From positions 1-12,976 of the forward strand of contig JAFZFL010000219.1 of the NCBI GenBank assembly GCA_017555925.1: DNA of 12,976 bases, read 5' to 3'. The notes below the pieces were generated by a model. That model was not told where the DNA came from, searched no databases, and was given only the letters and a program-made list of their open reading frames with translations. Every line of letters starts with the position of its first letter. Position 1 is the stretch's first letter. The position numbers were made by a program, and so were the translations under genes. Source of the stretch: Bacteroidales bacterium (lineage in GTDB: Bacteria > Bacteroidota > Bacteroidia > Bacteroidales > UBA932). This document shows positions 5,568-12,855 of the stretch, one piece after another.

Positions 5568-6175
5568 TTCAACTCCTTTTCAATTATAGCCATAAGCATA
5601 TCAATTGCCACCTGATTATGGCCTCCTTGAGGAATTATTATATCTGCATAGCGCTTGCTTGGCTCTATAAACTGCAGATGCATTGGTTTTACCGTCTGAT
5701 CATAACGGCGGAGAACCCATTCAACTGTTTTACCCCTCTCTACAATATCACGTGAAATCACCCTTGAAAGACGATCATCTGCATCGGCATCAACATAGAC
5801 TTTTATATCCATCATTTCACGCAGTTTCTCACAGGTAAATATAAGAATACCCTCTACAATTATAATATGGGCGGGCCTTACTGAAACGGTCTCTGTCTTT
5901 GATCTTGAACAGGTAACATAAGAGTAAACCGGCTGTTCAACCGGCTTACCCTCTTTAAGTGTATTCAAATGCTCAACAAGGTAATCAAAATCTATGGAAT
6001 CAGGGTGATCAAAATTGTGTACAGCCTTCTCCTCCTCCGTAAGATGGCTGCTGTCTTTGTAATAGGCATCTTGTGGAATAACCACAAAATCCTCATCACT
6101 CATCAACTCCTTAAGCTTGCGCACCACGGTAGTTTTACCGGAACCGGTTCCGCCTGCAATACCTATTATAAGCAT
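5552..6175 (-). CDS. udk: Uridine kinase
   Basis: This enzyme phosphorylates uridine and cytidine to UMP and CMP using ATP or GTP, in cytoplasmic pyrimidine salvage. The 207 residues match the usual length (E. coli 213). The P-loop GGTGSGKT is at 8-15. DAYYKD (36-41) and NFDHPDSIDFD (54-64) form the nucleoside-binding region, IIIVEGILIF (104-113) is the next core strand, SRDIVERGK (141-149) fits the lid, and EPSKRYADIIIP (171-182) is the usual C-terminal signature. The ATG lies 17 bases after the asnS stop and no separate promoter is seen, so it is probably cotranscribed with asnS. The family assignment is secure. Confidence 0.95.
   Translation of the reverse strand: MLIIGIAGGTGSGKTTVVRKLKELMSDEDFVVIPQDAYYKDSSHLTEEEKAVHNFDHPDSIDFDYLVEHLNTLKEGKPVEQPVYSYVTCSRSKTETVSVRPAHIIIVEGILIFTCEKLREMMDIKVYVDADADDRLSRVISRDIVERGKTVEWVLRRYDQTVKPMHLQFIEPSKRYADIIIPQGGHNQVAIDMLMAIIEKELKCSGK
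5573..5580 (-). promoter_or_regulatory. Shine-Dalgarno sequence for the TonB-like gene, inside udk
   Basis: The minus strand reads AAAAGGAG, five bases before the ATG at 5567 and within the last codons of udk. Most genes in this window lack such a site, so its presence supports this start and suggests that the overlapping gene relies on direct ribosome binding or reinitiation. Confidence 0.6.
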
Positions 6176-6192
6176 ATTTTATTTTTATAATA

Positions 6193-7587
6193 TTAAAACT
6201 CTGCCGATTTTGGAGTACGTGGGAAAGGAATCACGTCACGTATATTTGACATACCTGTTACAAAGAGAAGCAATCTCTCAAATCCCAAACCAAATCCGCT
6301 GTGAGGCGCTGTTCCAAATCTGCGTGTATCCAAGTACCACCACAATCCTTTGGTATCCATCTCAAGTTCCGCAATTCTTGCCTCAAGTTTCTCAAGGCTT
6401 GCCTCCCTCTCAGAGCCACCAATAATCTCACCGATCTTAGGGAAAAGCACATCCATTGCACGAACAGTCTTTCCATCCTCATTCTGCTTCATATAGAAAG
6501 CTTTAATATCTTTCGGATAATCTGTAAGAATAACCGGTTTCTTGAAGTGTTTCTCAACCAGATAACGCTCATGCTCACTTTGAAGGTCAATACCCCAACC
6601 TACAGGGTACTCAAATTTCTCTCCGCTCTCCTCAAGAATCTTCACGCCTTCGGTATATGTAAGTCTTACAAACTCAGTGTCTATTACACCTTTCAGACGC
6701 TCAATAAGCTCTTTGTCAAACATATCGTTCAAGAACTTGAGATCATCCATACAATTGTCAAGGGCATATTTTACAAGATACTTGATAAAATCCTCTGCAA
6801 GATCCATATTGTCTGTAATATCGTTGAAAGCAACCTCAGGCTCCACCATCCAGAATTCTGCCAAGTGGCGTGGTGTATTTGAGTTCTCTGCTCTGAATGT
6901 AGGGCCAAATGTATAGATGCTGCCCAATGCCATTGCGCCAAGCTCTCCCTCCAACTGACCGCTCACTGTAAGCGATGTCTGGCGGCCAAAGAAATCCTGT
7001 GAAAAATCAACTTTACCATCCTCTGTCTTAGGAACATTGTTCAAATCCATAGTTGTAACCTGAAACATTGCTCCTGCGCCCTCACAGTCAGATGCCGTGA
7101 TAAGTGGAGTATGCAAATAACAGAATCCTTTAGAGTTAAAGTAGTTATGTATTGCAAATGCCATCGCATGTCTTATTCTCAATACACAGCCGAATGTGTT
7201 TGTACGAGGTCTCAAATGGGCAATCTCCCTCAAGAACTCCATACTGTGACCCTTTTTCTGCAATGGATACACCTCTGCATCTGCCTTACCATACAATTCA
7301 ATCCCAGTAGCCTGAATCTCTACGCTTTGTCCTTTACCCAAAGACTCAACAAGATTACCTTTAACCGCAATACAGGCACCTGTTGTAATATCTTTCAAAA
7401 GATCTTCCGAGAAGTTCTGGGTATCGCAAACTACCTGTATATTATTTACAGAAGAGCCGTCATTCAATGCTATGAAAGCAACATGCTTATTACCTCTTTT
7501 TGTTCTTACCCAACCTTTTGCCAAGACTTCACTTCCGGGAGCCTCTTTCAGTAATTGGGATACCGTTTTTCTTTTAATCTCGCTCAT
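6193..7587 (-). CDS. asnS: Asparagine--tRNA ligase
   Basis: This cytoplasmic class II (subclass IIb) aminoacyl-tRNA synthetase charges tRNA-Asn with asparagine. With the start at 7587 (MSEIKRKTV) the protein has 464 residues, the usual length. Residues up to about 100 form the anticodon-binding OB fold ([21 protein letters not shown]). The catalytic core holds motif 2, [16 protein letters not shown] (from about residue 231), and motif 3, [10 protein letters not shown] (431-440), then the typical tail [15 protein letters not shown]. An in-frame ATG 39 bases upstream would add 13 residues ([13 protein letters not shown]) unlike the family, so it was not used. The gene follows a terminator closely and seems to begin a new transcript that continues into udk, the TonB-like gene and the regulator. 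Confidence 0.97.
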   Translation of the reverse strand: MSEIKRKTVSQLLKEAPGSEVLAKGWVRTKRGNKHVAFIALNDGSSVNNIQVVCDTQNFSEDLLKDITTGACIAVKGNLVESLGKGQSVEIQATGIELYGKADAEVYPLQKKGHSMEFLREIAHLRPRTNTFGCVLRIRHAMAFAIHNYFNSKGFCYLHTPLITASDCEGAGAMFQVTTMDLNNVPKTEDGKVDFSQDFFGRQTSLTVSGQLEGELGAMALGSIYTFGPTFRAENSNTPRHLAEFWMVEPEVAFNDITDNMDLAEDFIKYLVKYALDNCMDDLKFLNDMFDKELIERLKGVIDTEFVRLTYTEGVKILEESGEKFEYPVGWGIDLQSEHERYLVEKHFKKPVILTDYPKDIKAFYMKQNEDGKTVRAMDVLFPKIGEIIGGSEREASLEKLEARIAELEMDTKGLWWYLDTRRFGTAPHSGFGLGFERLLLFVTGMSNIRDVIPFPRTPKSAEF

Positions 7588-7597
7588 ATTATGTATA

Positions 7598-7627
7598 TTA
7601 TATAGTTTTCTTCTAATAACCCACAAA
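7598..7627 (-). promoter_or_regulatory. Possible asnS promoter
   Basis: Upstream of the asnS start the minus strand has TTTG (within TTTTTGTGGG, part of the terminator T tract), then 19 bases, then TATATAAT just before the start codon. The -33 element and the spacing match the Bacteroidota consensus TTTG-N19..21-TAnnTTTG, but the -7 box matches only in part. This is tentative, and the untranslated leader would be very short. Confidence 0.3.
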
Positions 7628-7666
7628 AATACGAAGAAGAGTACTATTTAACAATACTCCTCTTCG
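7625..7666 (-). terminator. Intrinsic terminator after the GDSL esterase gene
   Basis: CGAAGAAGAGTA (7632-7643) and TACTCCTCTTCG (7655-7666) form a 12-bp stem with one mismatch and an 11-base loop. On the minus strand it is followed by TATTTTT. It lies 23 bases after the stop codon at 7689 and before asnS, so it separates the hydrolase operon from the asnS transcript. Confidence 0.8.
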
Positions 7667-7688
7667 CTTAAATTTAAAATTACCCCTA

Positions 7689-8387
7689 CTATTTCACATA
7701 TTTTCTTATAGCCTCACTCCATATGGCGTATCCCTCACTCTTTAAATGAAGGCCATCTGCAGTAATGGCAGGATTCATACTCTCTGTACCCTCCTCCAAA
7801 AATAGCGGGTGCAGATTAATGAACTTTATTCCAAGCCTCTCAGCCATATCCTCAAGTCGCTCATTAACAAGAGCTACCATATAAGTTTTACCGTCAAGTT
7901 TCTTATATCTCTTAAAACTTTCATTAAACGGAAGCATACTTTGAAGGTAAACCTTTGTTTTTGGAGACTCATCAATTATCCTCACCAGCACCCTCTCTAT
8001 ACGTGCAGCTATGGTATCTGCACTCAAATCATGGCTCACATCATTTGCCCCACAAAGAAAAAAGAGTTTGTAAGGTTTGCCTGATGTTATCTCATCCAAT
8101 CTGTCATAAATGCCCTCAGCAGTATCTCCAACAATTCCCCTGTTTCTTATAGCACCACCCTTTTTATTGAGTTTAGCCTCAGTCTTGGAAAAATATTCAC
8201 TCCAATCTCCCCCCTCTGTAAGACTGTCGCCCAACAAAACAATATCCTTCTCTGTAATTGGAGCCTCTTGCTCAAACTCCGCCACTCTTTTATAGTAGTG
8301 ATCTGAGTACTTTTTGTTCTGAGCCTGCATTGCAGATGCAAATAATATGCTCATAACCAATATTATAACTTTTTTCATATATTTCAT
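7689..8387 (-). CDS. Exported SGNH/GDSL-family esterase
   Basis: This is a 232-residue secreted hydrolase. The signal peptide ends near residue 22 (SAMQA). All four SGNH blocks are visible: block I LLGDSLTEGG with the catalytic serine S55, the block II glycine in RGIVGD (G84), block III GAND (113-116, with N115 in the oxyanion hole), and block V DGLH with D211 and H214 completing the triad. The enzyme should cleave an ester, often an acetyl group on a sugar or lipid; the substrate cannot be read from the sequence. The sequence around the blocks resembles the PAF-acetylhydrolase/sialate acetylesterase-like branch common in Bacteroidota. It begins 30 bases after the GHL10 gene and is the last gene before the terminator. 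ATG 8378 (fourth codon) is an alternative start giving a more usual MKKVII signal peptide. Confidence 0.85.
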   Translation of the reverse strand: MKYMKKVIILVMSILFASAMQAQNKKYSDHYYKRVAEFEQEAPITEKDIVLLGDSLTEGGDWSEYFSKTEAKLNKKGGAIRNRGIVGDTAEGIYDRLDEITSGKPYKLFFLCGANDVSHDLSADTIAARIERVLVRIIDESPKTKVYLQSMLPFNESFKRYKKLDGKTYMVALVNERLEDMAERLGIKFINLHPLFLEEGTESMNPAITADGLHLKSEGYAIWSEAIRKYVK

Positions 8388-8417
8388 TTTTTATCCCGAC
8401 AGATAATCTGCCACTAA

Positions 8418-9989
8418 TTAATACCACAATATCTTTGATGGCGCACTCTCATTCCAGCAACGGTCTACCGCCGTAACCGCATATTTGCAACCCGCACCAT
8501 GATTCTCATTCTCCTCCACCACATTGTACTCCATCCTATCTGTAATTTTTACTATATATTTTGAGTTTTGAAGATCTGGTTTCACACCTTCAGGAAAACA
8601 ATAGACAATATAAAAGAGCGCTCTCTGCATTGGATTCTGGGCATCTCTTTCAGACTGTTTCCAACGTATTACCCTGCCATCTTTGGCAATATCCGTCAAT
8701 GGATGAGGAGTCTTCCTGTCCAAATCAGTATATGCAGGAACAAGTGCAGGGTATTTCTGATAAACCTTAATAAGGCTGTCGGCAATATTATGAGAGTTTC
8801 TCACAATACTCCAACCGGGCCACCATACATTTCCATGTACATTGGGCAGCTCCCTCACAAGCTCCATTTTTCTCTTCATCTGAGTAGTCTTAGGATTGAC
8901 AAGATCGGGCTCTTTAAAGGTGCTTATGCTTTGTCCTACATAAAAATGGCCTTTTGGCGTGTTATTGTTCCACCAGTGGATAAGAATATCATAATCTGCC
9001 TTTGGATGGCCTATTTTCCAATAAATTTGGGGTACATTGTAATCTATATAGCCATTTTCTACCCAAAGTGGCACATCTGCGTAAAGTTGTTCATAATTTG
9101 AGAGGCCGTTTGTTTCACTGCCACTGCCGTCGGGAGTATCCTTTTTGTTCCTGTGAATACCGAATGGACTTATACCAAATCTGACCCAAGGTTTGATCTT
9201 CTTTATTGCATGGTTAAGCTCCTTTATGAGAAGAGTTACATTATATCTGCGCCAGTCAGCCTTCTGTTCCGGCAAGGTAAAGCCATGTTCAGGGCCATAC
9301 TTCTTAAATGCTGCTTCATCATCAAACTCCTCTCCTTCAATTGGATATGGATAAAAATAATCATCAAAATGAATTGCATCAACATCATAACGGGTTACAA
9401 TATCTGATATAACCTTTACAGTATGCTCTCTTGATGCAGGCTCACATGGGTTAAAATATATCTGTTTGCCATGCTTTACAAAAATCTCAGGATTTTTGAA
9501 ATAGATATGCTCTGCACAAAGTGTATCGGTCTCTTCTGAAGTTACTCTATACGGGTTGCACCAGGCATGGAGTTCCATTCCACGCTTATGGCTCTCCTCT
9601 ATCATAAAGGCAAGAGGATCCCAATTGTCCTCCGGCGCTTTACCTTGTACCCCTGTAAGGTATCTGCTCCATGGTTCAAGATCAGACCTGTACAACGCAT
9701 CTGCCGTTGGCCTTACTTGAAAGATTACCGCATTGCATCCTGCCAATTTAAGCGAGTCCAAGGTCTTTACAAACATCTCCTTTATCTGCCCTACGCTCAT
9801 TGTACGCATCTGCTTGTTACCTACTGTGTGTATCCAAGCTCCTCTGAATTCACGTTTGGGCAGCTCATAATTATGCTTTGAGTTTTTGCCCGAACCCTTC
9901 GCAGCACTCTGTATTGCAAGCATAGCCGCCAACACAAATATGCTTGTTAAAATGTATCTTCTTAAACCGTATTCCATATTCATAGCCAT
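8418..9989 (-). CDS. GHL10 (DUF187) family exported glycosyl hydrolase
   Basis: This is a 523-residue exported protein of the glycosyl-hydrolase-like 10 family. An N-terminal hydrophobic segment (about 12-30) acts as a signal peptide or anchor. The TIM-barrel domain begins at REFRGAWIHTV (46-56). FQVRPTADALY (90-100), GMELHAWCNPYR (137-148), HFDDYFYPYP (207-216, with the conserved acidic pair) and RFGISPFGIHR are family landmarks. The C-terminal 100 or so residues look like a fibronectin-III-type beta domain. A characterised relative, E. coli DigH (YddW), cleaves denuded peptidoglycan glycan strands, so a cell-wall or related glycan substrate is plausible here. The gene starts two bases after the phosphatase stop codon, so the two are surely cotranscribed. 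M3 and M5 are alternative starts. Confidence 0.85.
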   Translation of the reverse strand: MAMNMEYGLRRYILTSIFVLAAMLAIQSAAKGSGKNSKHNYELPKREFRGAWIHTVGNKQMRTMSVGQIKEMFVKTLDSLKLAGCNAVIFQVRPTADALYRSDLEPWSRYLTGVQGKAPEDNWDPLAFMIEESHKRGMELHAWCNPYRVTSEETDTLCAEHIYFKNPEIFVKHGKQIYFNPCEPASREHTVKVISDIVTRYDVDAIHFDDYFYPYPIEGEEFDDEAAFKKYGPEHGFTLPEQKADWRRYNVTLLIKELNHAIKKIKPWVRFGISPFGIHRNKKDTPDGSGSETNGLSNYEQLYADVPLWVENGYIDYNVPQIYWKIGHPKADYDILIHWWNNNTPKGHFYVGQSISTFKEPDLVNPKTTQMKRKMELVRELPNVHGNVWWPGWSIVRNSHNIADSLIKVYQKYPALVPAYTDLDRKTPHPLTDIAKDGRVIRWKQSERDAQNPMQRALFYIVYCFPEGVKPDLQNSKYIVKITDRMEYNVVEENENHGAGCKYAVTAVDRCWNESAPSKILWY

Positions 9990-9991
9990 TC

Positions 9992-11236
9992 TTATTTACA
10001 CTCGGGAAACTTAAGGCCCATTGATGCCATAATCCTTTTAGGAATATCTGTATTATCCATCCTTCCAATAAATGCATCACTACCTGCACCTACTGCAAAA
10101 ACAGGAACTGCACCACCAGTATGCGATGTGGTTGTCCAACCTATTTTTGCCGCTTTCGACAGAGAATCAACCGGTGTATGTTCCATATAGTTGTTTACAT
10201 CTGCCCGTTGCTCTGTTGTAAGAGTTGATTTTCTGTCGGGAACAGCTGAAAGGTCAAAAACATAACCTTTTGTACGCCCCAAAGTAAGTCCGCCGGTCTC
10301 ATGATCTGCTGTAACAACAATAAGGGTCTCATCAGGATGCTGGAGATAGAACTCATATGCAACCTGTATAGCCTCATCAAAATCAATCATCTCGTGAATT
10401 GTATTGGTAACATCATTTGCATGGGCAGCCCAATCTATCTGTCCGCCCTCTGCCATTATAAAGAAGCCTTTATCATTGTCAAGAAATTCAATAGCACTCT
10501 TTACCACTTGTGCCAGACTCAAATCACTCTCTGTTCTTTCAAAAGAGTAAGGCAATATTGATTCTGCTTTTGAACTCTCCTGGAAAAGTATGATTTTATC
10601 TGCTCCCATTTTCTTCTCCTCATACTCATTGGTTCCAAAAGCAACTCTATATCCATTTTCTGCTACAATATCATATATAGGTTTTCTATCCCCTTGTTTT
10701 TCAATTCCTCCAAAACCACCGCCACCAAAGAACTCATAATTGCTTGACGGCAACTGGCATGCTATGGCATAATAATCATTTCTAAATGCCGAATGAGCAT
10801 AAAATGACGCAGGTGTGGCGTGATCAATTGTAACACTCGACATTATGCCCACTTTATAGCCCTCATCGTGAATAAATTTGGCAATACTATAAATGTTTGA
10901 GGTATCAGGAGCAACACCCAACATACCATTATTGGTTTTATAACCTGTTGAGAGTGCAGTGCCTGCCGCTGACGAACATGTAATCATATTGCTTGCAGAA
11001 TAAGATGTAGCCATACCCATTGCAGGGAATTGGGTAAACAACAATGGTTCGCTTCCTATTTTATTCTGCTTTACGGCATTATATGCCTCAGCTAACGCTA
11101 TATGGGAAAAACCCATTCCATCACCAATAAAATAGAAAACATACTTTGCCTGCTTATCGCACTTTGTAGAGCATGAGGCAAACATCATGGAGAAAACCAG
11201 CACGTAAGAGATAACTTTAAAAGCAGATTTTTTCAT
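9992..11236 (-). CDS. Alkaline phosphatase, lipoprotein type
   Basis: This 414-residue phosphomonoesterase of the PhoA superfamily is predicted to be lipid-anchored in the envelope (lipobox FASC, Cys22). Metal-site residues are in place by comparison with E. coli PhoA: D39 in DGMG, the IDHATPASFYAH block (138-148), E263/D268/H272 in EGGQIDWAAH, D311-H312 in ADHETGG, and H372 in SHTGG. The nucleophile is S88 in TCSSAAGTALSTG. The residue before it, an aspartate in E. coli PhoA and mammalian enzymes, is Cys87 here. E. coli Arg166 probably corresponds to R152. The enzyme would release phosphate from extracytoplasmic substrates. It heads a three-gene operon with the GHL10 hydrolase and the GDSL esterase, behind its own promoter-like box. 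No Pho box could be recognised. Confidence 0.92.
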   Translation of the reverse strand: MKKSAFKVISYVLVFSMMFASCSTKCDKQAKYVFYFIGDGMGFSHIALAEAYNAVKQNKIGSEPLLFTQFPAMGMATSYSASNMITCSSAAGTALSTGYKTNNGMLGVAPDTSNIYSIAKFIHDEGYKVGIMSSVTIDHATPASFYAHSAFRNDYYAIACQLPSSNYEFFGGGGFGGIEKQGDRKPIYDIVAENGYRVAFGTNEYEEKKMGADKIILFQESSKAESILPYSFERTESDLSLAQVVKSAIEFLDNDKGFFIMAEGGQIDWAAHANDVTNTIHEMIDFDEAIQVAYEFYLQHPDETLIVVTADHETGGLTLGRTKGYVFDLSAVPDRKSTLTTEQRADVNNYMEHTPVDSLSKAAKIGWTTTSHTGGAVPVFAVGAGSDAFIGRMDNTDIPKRIMASMGLKFPECK

Positions 11237-11273
11237 ATACTGTTAATTTTAATTATTATTCAAAAAGTGACTT

Positions 11274-11281
11274 CAAAGGTA
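11274..11281 (-). promoter_or_regulatory. -7 promoter box for the phosphatase operon
   Basis: The minus strand reads TACCTTTG, an exact match to the Bacteroidota -7 consensus TAnnTTTG, 37 bases before the ATG at 11236. The -33 position falls inside the preceding terminator hairpin and has no TTTG. The promoter may therefore be weak or activator-dependent. Confidence 0.5.
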
Positions 11282-11316
11282 CAAAAAAAAGAGGTAACCC
11301 ATACAGGTTACCCCTC
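11282..11316 (-). terminator. Intrinsic terminator of the ExbBD operon
   Basis: GGTAACC (11293-11299) and GGTTACC (11306-11312) form a perfect 7-bp stem with a 6-base loop, extended by GA/TC pairs past a small bulge. On the minus strand it is followed by eight T residues. It lies 22 bases after the stop codon of the second exbD gene. Confidence 0.85.
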
Positions 11317-11338
11317 ATTTATGATCTGGACCTTGAGA

Positions 11339-11812
11339 CTATCTCTCACCACCAGCCTGACGTGCAGAATACATAATCTTAAGAGCAGAACAACGTCTTA
11401 GCTCTTGTTTCACGTCAGTAATGATACCCATACGAACATTCTCGTCAGCTTTAATTACAACTGTCATGAAAGTTCTGTCAGCCTCGCTCAAATTCTCGCG
11501 CTCAGCTGCAACGAAGTCTCTGATATCATCAGTTGTCTTGAATGAATCATTCAACTGAATACGTGCATCTGTACCAAACTCTGCCTGTTTTGAAATTACA
11601 GGAGTACCAATGTTGATATATGATGCAAGGTCTTTTCTCTCCAACTTAGCAATCTCTGATGCTTGTGGAAGTTTTACTGTTACAAGCGCAGTCTCTTCTC
11701 TCAACTGTGTTGTTGCCATAAAGAAGAATAGCAACATAAATACGATATCAGGAAGAGATGTGGTTGCCAATGGTGGAACCTCTTTTTTACCACCTCTGTT
11801 AAATTTTGCCAT
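11339..11812 (-). CDS. ExbD/TolR-family proton-channel subunit (second copy)
   Basis: This is a 157-residue inner-membrane protein. A short basic cytoplasmic N-terminus (KFNRGGKKEVPP) precedes one membrane helix at about 20-36 holding D22 in LPDIVFMLLFFFM, the position of the protonated aspartate of E. coli ExbD (D25). A periplasmic domain follows with the usual strand ending TVVIKADENVRMGIITDVKQELRR. With ExbB it forms the proton-driven motor that energises TonB. It is the last gene of the operon, 18 bases after the other exbD gene, with a strong Shine-Dalgarno sequence in between and a terminator behind. The two ExbD proteins are clearly different sequences rather than recent duplicates. 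The family is secure; division of labour between the copies is unknown. Confidence 0.9.
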   Translation of the reverse strand: MAKFNRGGKKEVPPLATTSLPDIVFMLLFFFMATTQLREETALVTVKLPQASEIAKLERKDLASYINIGTPVISKQAEFGTDARIQLNDSFKTTDDIRDFVAAERENLSEADRTFMTVVIKADENVRMGIITDVKQELRRCSALKIMYSARQAGGER

Positions 11813-11822
11813 AATCTATATT

Positions 11823-11828
11823 CCTCCT
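11823..11828 (-). promoter_or_regulatory. Shine-Dalgarno sequence of the second exbD gene
   Basis: The minus strand reads AGGAGG ten bases before the ATG at 11812. It is a full-consensus site in a window where most genes lack one, which suggests that high translation is needed for this subunit. Confidence 0.6.
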
Positions 11829-11830
11829 AA

Positions 11831-12415
11831 TTATCTACGTTTACTAATATCTTTAGGCTCGGCCTCAGAAATATTTTGTGGGATAGCTTCACGAACAATC
11901 TTTTGTTTGTCTTCATCCAACGCGTTATATTTCTTGCCATAATTTTTCACTGCAAAATCGTCACGAATTTCGTTGAACGCTTTAACCAACTCATTCTGTA
12001 CCTGCAAGTAAGAATTGTAGCTGGTTCCACGGTCATTCTGCAATGATACAACACCTTTAGAAACTGCATACTGGCCAAATCCCTCAATATCCTTCATCTC
12101 CTTCTCAGGAAGATTCTCAAGGTTCAAAGGATTAGTAACGAACTCAACAATCTTGTCTTTGATCTGATTAATCTCCAAGATCTGACCACCTGCAATAACT
12201 CTGTCTGCAGCATTAATCTTAACCTGGATAATGTTTCTACGGTTAACTTTAACATCCTCTTGTTTCTGATTCTCATCAGGCATAGGAGGCAAACGACGCT
12301 GAAGACCTTTATCGGAGTTCATTGTTGTTGTAGTCAACCAGAAGATCAATAGCAAGAAAGCGATATCGGCCGATGATGAGGCGTTTATACCTTCTGCATT
12401 TCTCTTAATAGCCAT
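11831..12415 (-). CDS. ExbD/TolR-family proton-channel subunit (first copy, long form)
   Basis: This is a 194-residue inner-membrane protein with one helix at about 16-32 (SSSADIAFLLLIFWL) carrying D17, the expected proton-carrying aspartate. The periplasmic part has the ExbD strand RRNIIQVKINAADRVIAGG. It is longer than the usual 130-150 residues. An insertion with many Asn, Leu and Glu residues (about 90-125) and a charged C-terminal tail of some 40 residues (KKYNALDEDKQKIV to the final KRR) account for this; such tails occur in Bacteroidales homologues. It lies 24 bases after the small membrane protein gene and 18 before the second exbD, so the four genes form one operon. Confidence 0.88.
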   Translation of the reverse strand: MAIKRNAEGINASSSADIAFLLLIFWLTTTTMNSDKGLQRRLPPMPDENQKQEDVKVNRRNIIQVKINAADRVIAGGQILEINQIKDKIVEFVTNPLNLENLPEKEMKDIEGFGQYAVSKGVVSLQNDRGTSYNSYLQVQNELVKAFNEIRDDFAVKNYGKKYNALDEDKQKIVREAIPQNISEAEPKDISKRR

Positions 12416-12439
12416 AATCTAATGTGTTATATCTAATAA

Positions 12440-12844
12440 TTATTTATTTCTTGCACTGCTGATAACTGGACCAAGAACAATACCCAAAACTGCAACTGCA
12501 AACAATAGGGCAGTAAGGATCAAACCAGCATCAGTGTATTTCCAAGCTGACTCACTTGCAGCAATTCTTGAACCCTCAACTGGCTCTGCAGAAGCAAGGA
12601 AATAAGAAATTACGCAAAGAACAGCCACAAAGCCTACTTTAACCAACGCACCTTTCATTCCTTTACCGTTGCTGAAGAATAGAGGCATAAGAACTGCACC
12701 TACCAATGCAACAGCTGAAAGAGCTAGTGCCCAGTTGATTATAGTTGTTACCATAGACTCTGATCCTCCTGAAGTATAAAATACAACTGCAAGGATAGCA
12801 GAAACTAGTAGCAACAAAACTGAAATATATTTTGTGAACTTCAT
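12440..12844 (-). CDS. Small four-helix membrane protein of the ExbBD operon
   Basis: This is a 134-residue integral membrane protein with four hydrophobic segments (about 5-24, 33-57, 65-84 and 106-129). Between helices 3 and 4 lies an extracytoplasmic-type loop, ASAEPVEGSRIAASESAWKY. There is no known catalytic motif. It lies between exbB (11-base gap) and the first exbD (24-base gap). A protein of this size in this position is a regular part of the ExbB-ExbD-ExbD operon in Bacteroidales, so it is probably an assembly or accessory subunit of the motor. That role comes from context only. Confidence 0.75.
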   Translation of the reverse strand: MKFTKYISVLLLLVSAILAVVFYTSGGSESMVTTIINWALALSAVALVGAVLMPLFFSNGKGMKGALVKVGFVAVLCVISYFLASAEPVEGSRIAASESAWKYTDAGLILTALLFAVAVLGIVLGPVISSARNK

Positions 12845-12855
12845 TTTAAATCAAA

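Noticed and set aside
6301..6882. Plus-strand open frame of 193 codons opposite asnS
   Set aside because: It lies wholly antisense to a confidently identified synthetase gene and has no recognisable domain or start signals.
7588..7626. Upstream in-frame ATG for asnS adding 13 residues
   Set aside because: The added residues do not look like the family N-terminus, and MSEIKRKTV gives the normal AsnS length. The stretch overlaps the likely promoter region.
8568..9101. Plus-strand open frame of 177 codons opposite the GHL10 gene
   Set aside because: It is antisense to a gene with clear family motifs. Its translation has no coherent features.
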